From Peromyscus leucopus (taxonomy: Eukaryota > Chordata > Mammalia > Rodentia > Cricetidae): 64,000 nt of DNA. The notes below the pieces were generated by a model. It saw only the letters and a list, made by a program, of their open reading frames with translations, ran no database searches and was not told the DNA's origin. The stretch is taken from contig NC_051072.1 in assembly GCF_004664715.2 (NCBI RefSeq), positions 43,879,642 through 43,943,641 on the forward strand. Direction: 5' to 3'. Positions 23,246-36,120 of the stretch are shown one piece after another. Position numbers and translations under genes: made by a program. Within the stretch, counting starts at the first letter, position 1. Each line of letters opens with the position of its first letter.

Positions 23246-24445
23246 TTTGAAAGACTGCAGACAATACCTAAGTGAATGCTTCAGTAAGTAAAAGAAATCA
23301 AATGTCAAGGAATAAAACCATAAGTACAGTTAAAATTTTCATAATAGTGTGAGATTGGACCTTGCAAAATTGAAAATGGTTCTTTTTCTTAGTCGATTAC
23401 AGAATCTGCAGTAGATTCTAAGAGCAAACACCCCAGTTTAGGTAAACAAGGGACACAGTGTTTGGTTTAGATACCAGCAAAGTCAAGAGAGATTTACTGC
23501 AGGACACTCTTGTTTACAGCCGTGGAGTCCCGTAAGTCCCACTGTAAGTCACCCTGCCTTGTGCACAGGATTACTGTGGGAGGTAATAAATTTAAAATAA
23601 GATTGATAATTAATGGGTGATAAAGTTGGCTTCTTGTGTTGTCTCTTTCAAGTTCTTTAATAAAATATATAATCCTCTTCACTAAATTATGTCTAAATCC
23701 TTTCTGGGTTTTTTTAAGTTTCTCCATCTTAGAACTAGTAACAAACTGAACATAGTCCCATAGAGGGACAGGTTGGGACATATCTTTAATCAGCTTTAAG
23801 GAGATATGGTGTCAGAGCCTTCTTGGCCTTCTGAGCAGACAATCCCTGCTCTGTGATTCTTGCCAGAAGTGAGAGGAGAGAGGCAATCTGAGCCTATAAA
23901 TCAAGGAAGAATTCCAAAGCCTCTTAAGGAAACACACCTCCAAGGTGCACAGCACCTCTGAGCACAGCAGGCCGTTTCAAGTTGCTCCTGACTGTCTCTT
24001 TAGTGTTGCATTGATCAGAGGAGGGGCCCTCACTGAGTTGTGACAGTCTGTAATATTTAACTGCTTCCCATCTATTTGACACAGGATGTTAAACTAGCTC
24101 ACTCTTGGTTGTTATGAGAGACAAACCCCCATGGAGTGTTTGCTCCTTGCAAACCTAACAGCACACGTGGTGAGTTCTCCAAGCAAACGGGTCCTTTCCC
24201 TAGCTTGTCACACTCTCCAGGCCCTACTGAGTCTTCCCCCCAACCCCTTAGAGGCCAAAAGTTCCAGAATTCACTTTCTTCAATAGTTGCCTCCTAATTT
24301 AGTTGTTAATTTTAACTTTATTTTAATGAAAGGTGAAGTATATTTGTTTGATTCATAGATACCCTTCCAGGCCAACAGTCATTCTGTTTCTTCTCACTTA
24401 GGTTCAGAACAGTTTAAAAAAGTAATGAAAATGTGGGCAATTGTG
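23246..24445. other. Unrecognised intronic sequence
   Basis: About 1.2 kb. The part at 23810-24280 is less AT-rich and could be an old LTR-type repeat, but I cannot place it. Confidence 0.4.
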
Positions 24446-24827
24446 TCTAAAAGGGTGAATGTGCCTTGTTAGGCTTTCTGTGGCTGTGATCAAATACCAT
24501 AACCAGATGCAACTTTGGAAGGAAAGGGTTTATTTCATCTTACACTTTGGCATCACAGTCCATCATCAAAGAAAGTCAGGGCATGAGCTGACATGGGCAG
24601 GAAACTGGAGCAGAGGCCATGGAGGAACACTGCTTCCTGGCCTGCTCTCCATGGTTTGCTCCTCCTGCTTTCTTACAGCACTCAGAACCACCAGCCCCTC
24701 AGTGGCACCACCCACACGGAGCCAAGGTTCTCTCACATCAATCATTCATCAAGGAAACGCCCCACAGGCGTGCCCATAGGCCAGTCAGGTGGGGGCATTT
24801 TCTCAGTTAAGTTTCTTTTTCTAAAAG
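24446..24827 (+). repeat. Old rodent interspersed repeat between 8-bp direct repeats
   Basis: TCTAAAAG at 24446-24453 and 24820-24827 flanks TTTCTGTGGCTGTGATCAAA, GGAAAGGGTTTATTTCATCT, CAGAGGCCATGGAGGAAC, CCACCAGCCCCTCAGTGG and CATTTTCTCAGTTAAG. The family is abundant in rodents. The flanking repeat may be a target duplication or chance. Confidence 0.75.
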
Positions 24828-24832
24828 AGTTC

Positions 24833-25359
24833 TACCTTTGTGGTGATATTTTATTTGTGCTGAAATGTGGTGATATTTTATTTGTGCTTTAATAAATAAA
24901 GTTTGTCTGGAGATCAGAGGAAATAGCAAGCCATTCTAAGTTAACAAAGAAGTCGGGTAATGGCAGCACACGTCCTTAATCCTATCACTTAGCAGGCAGG
25001 ATCTCTGTGTTTTCAAGGCCACACTGGAAACAGAGCCAGGTGTGGTGGCACACGCCTTAAAATTCCAACTCTAGTTAACCATGGAGGTCTGGAGGTCTGT
25101 ACGGACAGACAAGAAGTGTCAGAGCTGGGCAGAAAGAAGTGATGTAGCTGGACAGAGAGAGCAAATCAGATGGCAGAACAGCAAGGCATATGTGCGTGGA
25201 TAGACAGGAAGTCACAGCATTTGGAAGCTGCAGAGTTGGTGAGGTAAGGTTGGCTGGTGGCTTTCCCTAGTTCCCTGATCTCTCTAAGGCTTTCACCCCT
25301 ATATTTGGCTCCGTGTTTTTTATTTAATAAGACCATTTGGAAATTCATCTACATACCTT
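24833..25359 (+). mobile_element. Solo LTR of a rodent endogenous retrovirus, 6-bp target duplication
   Basis: The LTR spans 24839-25353, starts TGTGGTGATA and ends TTCATCTACA (TG...CA), and is flanked by TACCTT at 24833-24838 and 25354-25359. A 6-bp duplication is usual for class II (ERVK-like) retroviruses. A 22-bp segment at the 5' end occurs twice (24839 and 24866), followed by TAATAAATAAAG, which contains AATAAA. Two B1-like stretches, including GCCAGGTGTGGTGGCACACG, lie inside. No internal viral genes are present. The orientation is my assumption from the AATAAA motif; a mysTR-like family is a guess. Confidence 0.85.
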
Positions 25360-25859
25360 GTGTAAAGTAGACATCAAACTAACATAGTGTGTGGTTGTAT
25401 CTCAGTTATTTTTTAAGGAGTAAATTAGCAAACAGAAAGTCAGAGCAGGGGCTACCCTGTGAAACTTTCTAGCCCACTACTTTGTGTGTGTCTTTGTTTT
25501 TAATTCTGTTACTAAAAGCCATACTGCCAGTGTGGAGTATGCTTCTAACAAATGGGACGAAGTAATATGTTCAGTAAAAGTCTTTAGCAGATGTCAAGGT
25601 GTGTATGCCAGTAGTTATATAAAGAATCGAATCTTTTGGTAACATAAATGAGAGACCCTCTGTGAGTCCATGGTTCTTGGGGACAGCCATGTCACTTAAG
25701 CAAATCACTGGTTGCAGACCTCTTCCTGATATTCCTAGAATGAAAGAATGCTTCTCCTTTGGATATTAAAAGTTGGAAGGTAACTTTTTTTTTTGTGATG
25801 AGAAGTCTGGAGAGGAAATGAATAAATAAATGTATAAGTGAGCAAAAAAAAAAAATTGA
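25360..25859. other. Unrecognised intronic sequence
   Basis: About 500 bp, no family seen. Confidence 0.45.
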
Positions 25860-25985
25860 AGTATCAAGACAAATATTGTGACTCTTAGCTGTAAGGACAG
25901 CAGGCAGGAAGCTGAGGAAGGAAGGTCTGGAGTTCCAGACCATTCTAAGCTTCATAATCAGAACCTATTTCAGAAAAATAAGTAA
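25860..25985 (+). repeat. Weak B1-like SINE fossil
   Basis: GTGACTCTTAGCTGTAAGGAC, GCAGGAAGCTGAGGAAGGAAG and AGACCATTCTAAGCTTCATA follow the B1 layout loosely. Confidence 0.4.
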
Positions 25986-26610
25986 ATGAATCAAATTAAG
26001 TAACATATTCTTTATAGGACACTAGAATTGTAGAAGAGTGTAAAGATAAAAAAGATCACCCATATAATCCTGTTGACCAACACAACCGTGGTTAATATGT
26101 AGTACTTGTTTTCCCAGATTTTGTCTTAATGACAGAAACATAATACTTTTGCCCTAGTAATGTGATTTTCTTATAATCTGTAACATGCTTTTCTAAAAAA
26201 TCTTTTTATTAAAACTGACCAACAACTCCTAAATGATCAGTTTGCTTTAGAAATATTTATTCTCAGTTCTTGTAGCCAATATAAAGAATTGAGCATAATG
26301 GATATAGAAACCATATGTATAAAGAAAAAAAAAAAAAAACTCCTCACGACCTTCAGCTCTAGGGTGTAAAATATGTGTAGTGTCGACAGCCAAGGACTCC
26401 ATTCTTGAGAATTAAATTATCTCTACTGCTCACTCAAAAGAAGAAAAAAAAAATCATAATTTTAAACTGTCCCTAATTGATTTGGTAGTATGCCATCTCT
26501 TCCGTTCTGAAATGACTTATGATATTCAGCAAGGAAAGAGTGGAGTCAGGTTAGCTATTTGGATCCTAAATTGAAATAATTATAGATTTTTCCACTTAGA
26601 AAGTAGAAGA
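25986..26610. other. Unrecognised intronic sequence
   Basis: AT-rich, with a poly(A) run at 26322-26339. Confidence 0.5.
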
Positions 26611-26652
26611 GGTGGTGGTGGTGGTGGTGGTGGTGGTGGTGGTGGTGGTGGT
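26611..26652 (+). repeat. (GGT)14 microsatellite
   Basis: Fourteen uninterrupted GGT units followed by GGGTGTGT. G-rich on the transcribed (sense) strand of Cwc27. Confidence 0.97.
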
Positions 26653-27667
26653 GGGTGTGTCTCTGTATGTGTGTGTGTACTTGTGTTGCTCAATTGTTTT
26701 AGTATTTAGATTCTCTCAGGAAGAACTAATATCATTAAAAGTTTGATTATAAACAGTGTTCCCATTTGGAAATACACTTATGCCAGGCCTAAGTCACACA
26801 ACTGTGGAGCATCTGGATGTTTGGATTTTTCTGTTAACACTAGCCTGAACTGGAGAGCATGGGTTCTCTTCATTCTCTTTACGTGATGCTCTGGAAAGTT
26901 TTTTAAGAATTCATCCTCATATGTTCTCATTAAGAATTAGCATACCTCAGGTACCTTTTTTTTTTGTATCTTTGGCTGTTCCTTTAGTATAACGTCCAAA
27001 TAATCCAATTCAAATATTCCTACTAAAAACTAATTCCCTTTCACAATGAAATTATGTTTTATAACGTAATTTTACAAGATTTTCCATGTTAGCTTAACTA
27101 TTAAAATATATATTTTACTAAAGAATTCAAGACACAAAATCAATAAAATGCTGTAATTTCCATTGGTGGCACATACCATTATCAGATCTCCGTTTTCGAA
27201 AGTCAACTAAGAACACAGCCTCTGAAGTGAGAAAAGTCTTGGTTTGAATCAGCTGGAGATCTTGAATAAACTGTCTATTTTCAGAACTCCTCACAAACAC
27301 TCCTGGCAGGCGTCATCACTGAAGCTAGGTCTTGTTGCTTCATTTTGTCATTCCTTCTCAATAAATTTGTTATCACAAATACTGACCAGAATAAAATTAG
27401 AAATCTGGAACAGTCTCTTAGAATCAAACACAGTGCATCTCTAAGTTTTAAAGCTTTGTATTTGTTCAAGGCTGGGTCTTTTTAACCAAATTGTCATTAT
27501 ATAGACTTACCAAGTATTACGGAGGTTTCAGTGAGGTTGCTTATTTACATATAATTCCTGAAACCACTTTTCTACCTCAGAGCACAGCTTCACATCCTCA
27601 CCTCTTTCCAAGTGGTTGCTTAAAACTAATTGTGACCCAAATTAAGTATATCATAACCATCTCCAGG
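26653..27667. other. Unrecognised intronic sequence
   Basis: About 1 kb, no family seen. Confidence 0.5.
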
Positions 27668-27870
27668 GGACTCCAGAGATGGCCTCGCAGTTAAGAGTAC
27701 TCGCTGCTGTCACAGAAGACCTAGATTCAGTTCCCAGCACCCACATGTAACTCCAGTTCCAAGGGATGAATCCATTGCCCTTTCCTGGCTTCTGTGGGCA
27801 CTGTGTACTCATTACATGTGCAAATGTACAGGCAGATTCATGCATATAAAATAAAAATAAATCAATCTTT
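27668..27870 (+). repeat. B3 SINE
   Basis: GGACTCCAGAGATGGCCTCG, AGTTCCCAGCACCCACATG, AACTCCAGTTCCAAGGGATG, and a tail ending TAAAATAAAAATAAATCAATC. Confidence 0.88.
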
Positions 27871-28454
27871 GAGGGGTGGGAGGAGTTGCATGGAGCCAGG
27901 CTTTCGGGAAGAGGTGTGTTTACTACACAACTGTAATACCAATTCATATGGTTCTTGAAAGGATTGAATCTGAGACTGTAACAGAATCCCTTCATGTGTT
28001 CTCATCCTGCCCTTCAAGTTCTACAATAATTAGACTAAAGAGCCTTTCTTCTGTTTATTCCCCATTAGTGAGAATACAAATTCAATATTCTCACTAAACT
28101 GTCTTGATGAGTCCATAACAAAACCCACCCTTTCTTATTTGTGTCAGGTTTCTTGGACAGTTCTATTGACCGAAACACCTTCCACAATTTTTTGCCTATG
28201 AAATGTTTGTTCTTCATGTCTTACCTCAAACCCTTGATATTATTATATTTCACATTTATTGCTGATCTAGTAAACCAAATATAGTCATTTCTTAGAAATG
28301 ATAAAAATTTCATTTCTAATCATAAAAAATTGTTTACATCAGACTTGCTATTTTTGTTACACACAGTGGGAGTCTACATTTGATTTTCCAATCCATGTTT
28401 TAGTCTTTTCTACAGTCTAATCATTTCTCCAGGATAATTCATAAAACAAACATA
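27871..28454. other. Unrecognised intronic sequence
   Basis: About 580 bp, no family seen. Confidence 0.45.
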
Positions 28455-28550
28455 CTATTGAAGTGTCTGTCCTCTGGGGCTTACATTCCAGTGGGACACT
28501 GAGTGACTGTGGATTGTCGGTAAAGAAGTAAATACACAGTATAATGACAG
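28455..28550. repeat. Ancient mammalian repeat fragment, class unknown
   Basis: GTCCTCTGGGGCTTACATTC, CAGTGGGACACTGAGTGAC and AAGTAAATACACAGTATAATG resemble a common mammalian repeat (CTTACATTCTAGTGGG). Similar fragments lie at 44460 and 58460. Confidence 0.4.
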
Positions 28551-30599
28551 GTAATGGCAATTCTAGCTTTGAGTTGTCAGAAAAAGTCAGTTCTCAACAT
28601 TTCTGTGTTATAAGGGAAATTGCTAGTTTATGGATTGCAAATAAACAAAGAAAAGGCTGAATTTGCTTCAGACTTAAATTCGAAGAATGCCTTTTCCATT
28701 TGCTGTCCTTGCTTTGCAGTCTCAGAGCTGGACTTAGCCATGATTTTATATTAGGAACTCTGGGTCTCCTTTACTTTCCCTAAAAACCAAGATAAATTCC
28801 TGGAAACTGTTCCCAAAGAGGGGTGTGTGAGTATGGAATAGCAGTGTTTATTAAATCAAACTTCAGTTCATTCCCATAGGTACATAGATTAGAAATAAGG
28901 TTCATTCTATTATTGTTGCTAGTTTATAACAACAATGTGAATGTGCATATATAATCACAAAACCTCTATGTTGCTAAGTCAAATTGAACAAGGACTGTAT
29001 TTTTTTAAATTCAGCTTTTCGTTGAGGTGATATGTTGCTTGTGACTTAATGGGGAAGTTTAATTTTCTTAGTCCAGTAATCGAAGGATGACAGTAGTTTC
29101 CAACTGTTACTTCATTTGGTAAATTGGGCCAGTGTTTGCCAAGTAAGGAGGATTAAAAGGCTCGCTTGTCATTGGTATCACCAATATTCACATAGGTTAA
29201 ATGTATTCTGCTTTATAAAATTCTCACAGCTGAAGAAATCCCAAGAGACTGCCATGGTTACAGAGTTTTACCATGCACATGGCCTCTGTCTTCAGAGTCC
29301 ACATCCCTGGCATATACCCTGCATCTGTGCCTAGTCTTCTCCTTGTAAGCATGCTCTCTAGTGTGCTCCTCTTAGTTTTACTCCTGGCCCCAGGGCTTCT
29401 GGCCCCACACAGTTCTCCAGCATGCCCTTTGTCTTCAGATAAGGTGACACTAATTCTTTTCAACAGTAGCCACCACTTGCCTTCTCACAGACTTTAGGAA
29501 CTTTCTCTTCCATATTCCTCTGTGGAAGTCTCTTCATAGCCACTAAGGTTTTTCTCCATCTCACCCCATTCATTCCTTTCATTAACTCATAGATAATTTT
29601 CAAACCTTGTTTCTTTTCTGTGCTTCCTCCTAAACTCTGACCTCTACCGTCACCTCCTTGTGAAAGGAGAAGTACTAACTCCTTGTTTAAGTTCCCGGAC
29701 ATGTCCTGAGATCCACATTATCAATTTCTCCAGTGTCCTGAGTGTTTATAAGGGTCAAAGGCACTCACTGCTACTTCTCAGTCTTCAATTTTGGACTGTT
29801 TGAGAAATGCCTTTTCAAGAGCTCTGCTTGTTCATTTTTTTGGACATAAATTGAGACAAACTCAATACAAAACAGTTATGGTGCATACTTGCCTCTTCTT
29901 GCTCTTGCAAAATGACACCTACAAAAGGAAGCCAGAAAACAGTGGTGCTGGTTATTTATAAAGGAGTGAGGAGTGGAGGGTAGTGCTGGGAGGCAGCAAT
30001 ACCTCCCTGCGTTTATCTTTTGGAGCAGTTTAACTTTGGAAATATATTCATGTTCTATATTTTTTAAAATATTAAATCAGTAAGCACAAGCAGGAAAAAA
30101 ACTGAAACAATAAAAATAAAAATAAACCTCATTCTACTTAAGATGAGTGATGTCACATTATGTAGAGTTAACAGAAAACTAATTCAAGCCCAATTAGAAG
30201 ATACCTTGTAGTTTTCAGATTTCCCATTAAACAGTACTACTGTGAAATAACAGATCGAGATGATCATAATATTTTTATGCAAAAGGAAAAATAGTAAAAG
30301 CATGTCAGTATTAGAATTGTTGAATTTGGATGCAAAAATATTGTAAGATTTTTAAATTTTATTCAAATTAATAGCCATCATTTTTTCTTTCAAATTTTCC
30401 TTTATCTTGTAAAATGTGATAAACATACCAGAGTACAGGGGCTTTGCATTTTTAACCCAACTTGCCTTAATATATTTTATATTTGTTTTGGACTTTAATG
30501 TAATTGAGCATGAATGTAGTATAAACCCCTGTTTATTCTCTAATTTCCTTTTCCCCCCTTCCATATAATGTCCTCACTATACAGAAATGAGTGTGATTT
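28551..30599. other. Unrecognised intronic sequence, about 2 kb
   Basis: 29270-29800 is relatively pyrimidine-rich but has no recognisable family or exon. 30040-30140 is A-rich. Confidence 0.45.
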
Positions 30600-30705
30600 T
30601 TTTCTCTCTGTCTCCCTGTCTGTCTCTCTGTCTCTCTCTCTCTGTCTCTCTCTTTCTCTCTTTCTTTCTCTCTCTCTCTGTCTCTCTCTCTTTTCTCTCT
30701 GTGTA
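30600..30705 (+). repeat. (TC)n/(TCTG)n polypyrimidine tract
   Basis: About 105 bp of almost pure pyrimidine (CTCTCTGTCTCTCTCTTTCT style) with scattered G. The reversed strand gives the Arg/Glu-rich open frame, which is an artefact. Confidence 0.95.
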
Positions 30706-32224
30706 TGTGTTAAACCTTGCAACTCGTAATCTGTGCAGTCATCAAAGTGACAGTACCATCCTGTGCTGCATCATGTAAGATCAAGTGCTTGGTCTCCTTG
30801 TGCTGTTTTCCTTGGCATACACCTTTAGCATCTGTCTATGTCTTCATAGTTAGTACATATTCGTTCATCTTGAGTGGTGCATGTTACTACACTTACATGC
30901 CGGTTGTTCTGTTTATTTTGAGGGTCTTTCTGTGTATTTCCTAGTTCAGGCACTTAACAGAGAGCATTCTCACACATGTCTCCTGTGCACTAAACAGAAG
31001 CTTCTCTAGGATTTGTCTTGGGTAACTGGTAGGGTTACCAGAATTAGGACATTAGTAACACTCATCGTCAAAATTGTAGCTTCATCTTTTATTTTTCAAA
31101 TGAGTTTTGCTGTTGCCTTTGTTTTCCTAGCTGGGATCTAAACCATTAGAATGCCACCTGTGTCTCTGTGGGAGCCTTTAAGATTGTGGTCTCATTCCTC
31201 CTCAGACTTCATCCTTTAGTTCTAGTATTCAGTGGCCGGTCGTTAGTCTTCATCCCACTGGACAAGCAGCTTTCCTCTCTTCCTTGCTTGCTTACTTCGG
31301 GTAAGCCATGGAACCCGAGTCCATGCACTCCAGTTGTCCGCTGTTGGCTTTTCACTTGCTGCAGGAGCTCAGCTCCTCCTCCCTGTCTTCTTTTGACACA
31401 CTCCTGACGGTGTTCAGCACTTGGTGCTCTTTAACAAGCTCTTCTAGCTGCAGAGTGTCCTTTGCCTTCCGAAGGCCTGAAATCATCCTGTTTTCTCAGG
31501 AGCTGTGCGTACCACCATGAAATAATGTTAGCAGTCAAGTCTGGTCGCTGGGTGCTCATGGATGTTGCTGCTAGGCCTTTCCTGTTTCCAGAGCAAGGAG
31601 AGGCCCTCACAGTCTAACAGCCCTCCTTTGCAGGGCACATTCTTGTCTGCCTGTTTCTTCTAACTGTGTTCTCCAGCAGGAAGGATCTACAGTTCTTTGT
31701 TGTTTCTCTTTTTAATCATAAGAGAAAAGAATTTACCTTTGTTCTTAGTATCACCAGTATAATTCTACTTCCATTCATGTTTCTTTTATGATCATATAGG
31801 TATAAAAATAAAGAAATAAGGGATTCTTATACTTTTAATGAAGTTGGCAATTACATTGGTAAGTGTTTATGGGGCATGTTTGCCCCTCTGCCACACTATC
31901 AGGAGTGTGTTCTCCCATATACTGCTGTCACAGACATCTACAGCTGGGCTCCCTTGATCTGATTTTGTGACTCGGCAATCTTGAGTCTGTAATTTCTGAG
32001 CCTAGTTTCCTTGCCTGAAAGTAGTAATAAATAAGTAAATTCATTGTGGTCTATTAAACTTTGTGTGTGTGTGATCACTAATAACTAATCTTTAGCATGG
32101 CAGTCAGCAAATTACAACCATTATGTAACGATCAAAGCACTTATTTGCGTGTGTAGACAAATAACACATTCATAATTTGTTGGTATGAGGAATATATTAT
32201 TTGAGATTAAAGCACTTTTTTCTG
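30706..32224. other. Unrecognised intronic sequence
   Basis: About 1.5 kb. 31150-31660 is less AT-rich; no splice-consistent coding segment or named repeat. Confidence 0.45.
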
Positions 32225-32345
32225 CATTTTTGTTGTAGTTGTTTTTGGGTGGTATCAAGCATCAAACCCAGGGACTGGTATGTGCTAGGCAAATGCTCTG
32301 CCATTAAGCGACATCCCTATCCTGAAGCACTTTCAAGGCTAAGAC
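32225..32345 (-). repeat. ID-like SINE fragment, antisense
   Basis: ATCAAACCCAGGGACTGGTA, TGCTAGGCAAATGCTCTGCC and ATTAAGCGACATCCCTATCC are the reversed tRNA-Ala-like head of rodent ID/B4 elements. Confidence 0.65.
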
Positions 32346-35300
32346 ATGGTGTACTTTACACTAGTTAAGTATTTAAGTATTGCTAAAAATCCTTTTTAAA
32401 CAAATGAGTGATGTGAAAACATTTAACACACACACATAAATTATATATAATATGTACATAATACATCTAAAGCATATAAATCCATAAGTTAGGAATCATG
32501 CTTTGTGTGCAACAAAGGCGTGATGAATACATGTGTTATTTGCTGGCAGAATGTGCTTGGTCAGCCTGTTTTTAGCCTTCATGCTTGCAACCCGTAATGA
32601 AAACATTGGCTCTCCACAGCCAACCAAATATTTGTTTTGCTGCTACTTACTCATTACTGTAGACTAAATAATTTTTCTTGCCTTCAGCAGCATAAATATG
32701 GTTTTAGTCCAGACTTTGGTCACTTCAGGCTTAATTTTATGTCTGTTCATGCAATGTCCCATATGTGTTTCATAATAAAATTGTAAATATTTTATCTTCT
32801 ATTGAACAGGGAATGAGTCATTGGGTTCAGGTATACAGAAGTAATTCTAGAAGTAAAGGATAATGGTATCTGCTAAAATGAAGGGGGAGTGTGCTGGTAC
32901 AGAATGTAGAACAACACTCTTCCAAAGGAAAAAGCAGATCCTGAAACTCTTAAATGTTTATAGCAGGCTATCTTGTATGCTTTTCAGTATAAACTGGTGA
33001 TAGCTGTGGTAAAATGTTCCATCAGTATGGTGATACTGCTTGTTTAAAAGAAAAGAAAAAAGACAGAGACAAAGGGAGGGGTATGACATTAATGAACGAA
33101 ACAACTGTCACCCCACATCATGTCCTTGTATATTTCTTACTAAGGAAAAAACCCTAAGTTTATGAAGGTTTTGTTGTTGTTATTGTTGTTGTTTTCAAAT
33201 TAATATTATAAAGGAATTCATGCTGTCAGAATTCCTAACACAGAGAAAAGCATTTTGTTATCAGCATTTACCGAGTGGCAAGCTGCTTGTCATTACGATA
33301 TGCCAGGAAGTAGATCATCTTTCAAAGTCGACCGTAGGTAGATAGGTCTGCCTCAATTACTTATCCTCCTGTACTAGCCCTGTTACCACCTGTCTTCCCC
33401 TCTGCCCTCCTGAACCTTTGTGTCCACTGAGTTGCCACTTAACTCTCCTAGTCCTAAACACCTGCTGCAGCTCCCCCTGACTTTGTTTGGCACATAATTG
33501 CTCAGAATGTGGTCTGGGATGCATACGATCTGGACCATCACTGGGCAAGAGTAGGATTTCCTAATTCTAAACAACTGGAAGGAAACTGCTGTTGCCACTG
33601 CTACCAGCTCACCCGAACCCATGCCGTTTGCTGCCCTGCCCTCTGGGAACGGTACTGCACAGCTCGTGGTGCTGGGCCAGTTCTTCTGGTTGTTCCTCGT
33701 CCCCCGCCCCATCACCTCCTTCCGATGTCGTTGTAGCAGTTCTTTCTCTCCTCAGTCTCCTTGGAAATGCATCAGACCCTATCAGTGCTTTAAAAAACGA
33801 GCAAACCAGCATCAGTGGGTTTCTTAAAGCCAGAGCCCTCGTGTGTCTCCTGCAGCCTGTGTAGTCTGCACCCTCGGCTCCTGTCCTTCACTCTCATTCC
33901 ATTTCCTGTGCTTCTCTTCCACACTCTGTTCTCAGCCCAGCAGCCTCCTGGATCAGAACCGTAGCTGATGGTTCACCTTGTAGCTGACGGGACATATGTT
34001 GTCCAAGAATATATACAATTAGAAGTCAAAGTCCTGTGTAATACTATTTTGTAAAATGCTGTATAATCCTTGTAAGTCAAGAAACTAGCCTTTCCTCCAG
34101 AAAAATGATTGTTTAATGTCTATAACTTGAAAAGAAATGGACTGTGTATTTGGGATTTTAGTTTTTTCTGTATCGTGAATTAAATTCTTGTAAAATAACC
34201 AAGAAGTTAGTTTCTAATCTTATATACTTTTTAGACAATGAAATGGAGACTATGTTCCTTTGTGGGCAGCTGCCTCCATATTTCCCCAGCATCGTCCTCT
34301 TCTCAGCCAGCAGTTGCTGCCTACAGCACTCATTCAAGAACAAAGCACAGCCAAATACTCACAGCAAACCTAGGGAAGACCATTTTTGTCAGTAAGATCA
34401 TAAATCAACCAATTAACATAAAAACAATATGATTGTTACTTTTTTGGTTAGCTTATAGAAAAACCACAGATATCCGTAAACTCTCTCACTGAGAAGAAAT
34501 TATTCCTAGTAATTACAATATGCTGAACTCCAGCACATTCACTGTGTCAGTCACTAATTCACTGTGTATGTCACTGATTCCGTTTGCTTCAGAATACATT
34601 CTGGGATTTTAGGGCTCCTGTGTCTGTCAGGACCTACAGATCATTGCACTATAGATAAACAGATGTTTCATTCACAAAACTTGTGGAGAACAGTGATGGC
34701 CCCTCGGACTTCCTTCACTGAAGAAAGCGCAGTGGGCACCCTCTTGTGCGAACATAAGTCTGGGGCTGAAACAGATGAAAGTGATGGGTTTTTGGTCTGG
34801 GACTGAACGAAGACATCTGTGTTGAGAAAGAAAGAGGTTTATTGATGAAACTGTTTCCACTCGCCCTTAGTTAGCTTAATAAAACTGTCTCAGGTTTTAC
34901 TTCTTTTCTGCAATTAGGCAAGCAATTTGATTTCCATCTGCTTTTTATATTTCAGCATAAGCTGAATGTGGTTTTTGATTGGCATAGTAAGTAGTCAGGC
35001 CTGTCACAGACTAGGACTTACTATTTTTGTCTTCAGTTTTTGTCTTCTATTGCATAATCTGCCTGATGCAAAAAGACTACATCAACTAGAGCTCGTGTCG
35101 GCTGCGGGTACACACTTCTAGGTGACCATTTATTTCCTTTAGACACGTATTTCATGTGAGTATTTGAGTAACTTCTTGTACACATTGGCCATTTATTTGA
35201 CATTCTTTGATTCTTTGTTTTCGAAACTTAGAAACGTTTCTTGTATCAGCAGCCTATGATAGTCTGTTCCACCCTTGTTTCCATGTATCGTCTTACTGCT

Positions 35301-36120
35301 GCTTCCTAAAAAGGAAGCATTCCCTCCAGCCAGCCTGTTCCACCTTGTTTCTCATCAGTAGGGTTGGCACCACTCCAAGTTCTGTCAACACTAGTCCATC
35401 AGATAAATTGCTGTTGGTAACACAGAGGATGAGCTTGGTGCAGTGCACACCATCACCAATGAGCAGCCCTAACAGCATTCCCACTTGTCTTTCTTAGCCT
35501 GCATTCATTGCTCGGCTGAAGTCTAGTCTGATTTATCTGTACCTTGGTGCTGAGGGTGATTCTTGCCCTTGCAAGTATGAGCATCTGTCTGATAACAGTT
35601 GAGTCCATTTGGACAAGAATGCATTCTCTTCTGGTTTGCCTTGACAAAATTGTTAATAAGCTTTTGTTCGTGATCTTTATATAAACACCATTTTAGTAAG
35701 GTACAGAGCTTAATCAGAACACAGCAGCTTATCTACAATTTCATCATCTGTACCAGTTCACTGTTATTAATAGAACCGAATCGTCTTCACGTTCAGAAAA
35801 TGCTCCATAGCTGAATGCTAGCTCACTGGAGGTGATCTTTCAGAAAGCTCAGAATACTCCCTCCAGCTTTCCTCTGTAGAAGGAATTTGGTGTTATATGT
35901 AATGTCATCATTTTTGTTGGATTCAGGGATCTTCATTTTGAGCATCAGACCACCACAAGAATCAACTGTGTTATATGATCAGTTTAGTTATGTCTAAATC
36001 AGAAAAGCTTTAGTAGAAATTCTTCAATCTTTGAATCACCTGCATTTGCTATGGTCCTTATCAGTTCTGCCAAGTACTCCTAGGTACTTAGAGTTTCCAG
36101 ACAGATATATTATCTTAAAT
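32346..36120. other. Long unrecognised intronic stretch, about 3.8 kb
   Basis: Includes a (GTT)n run at 33173-33194, a locally GC-richer block at 33360-33970, and an imperfect short duplication near 34541-34580 (ATTCACTGTGT). I found no exon, RNA gene or named repeat. The GC-richer block may be an old L2-like repeat, unproven. Confidence 0.45.

Noticed and set aside
30540..30722. Arg/Glu-rich minus-strand peptide (RERERE)
   Set aside because: A translation of the polypyrimidine tract, not a protein.
33360..33970. GC-richer block considered as a CpG island, promoter or exon
   Set aside because: CpG is sparse, and no open frame has acceptor and donor sites in phase with Cwc27. Left as unrecognised sequence.
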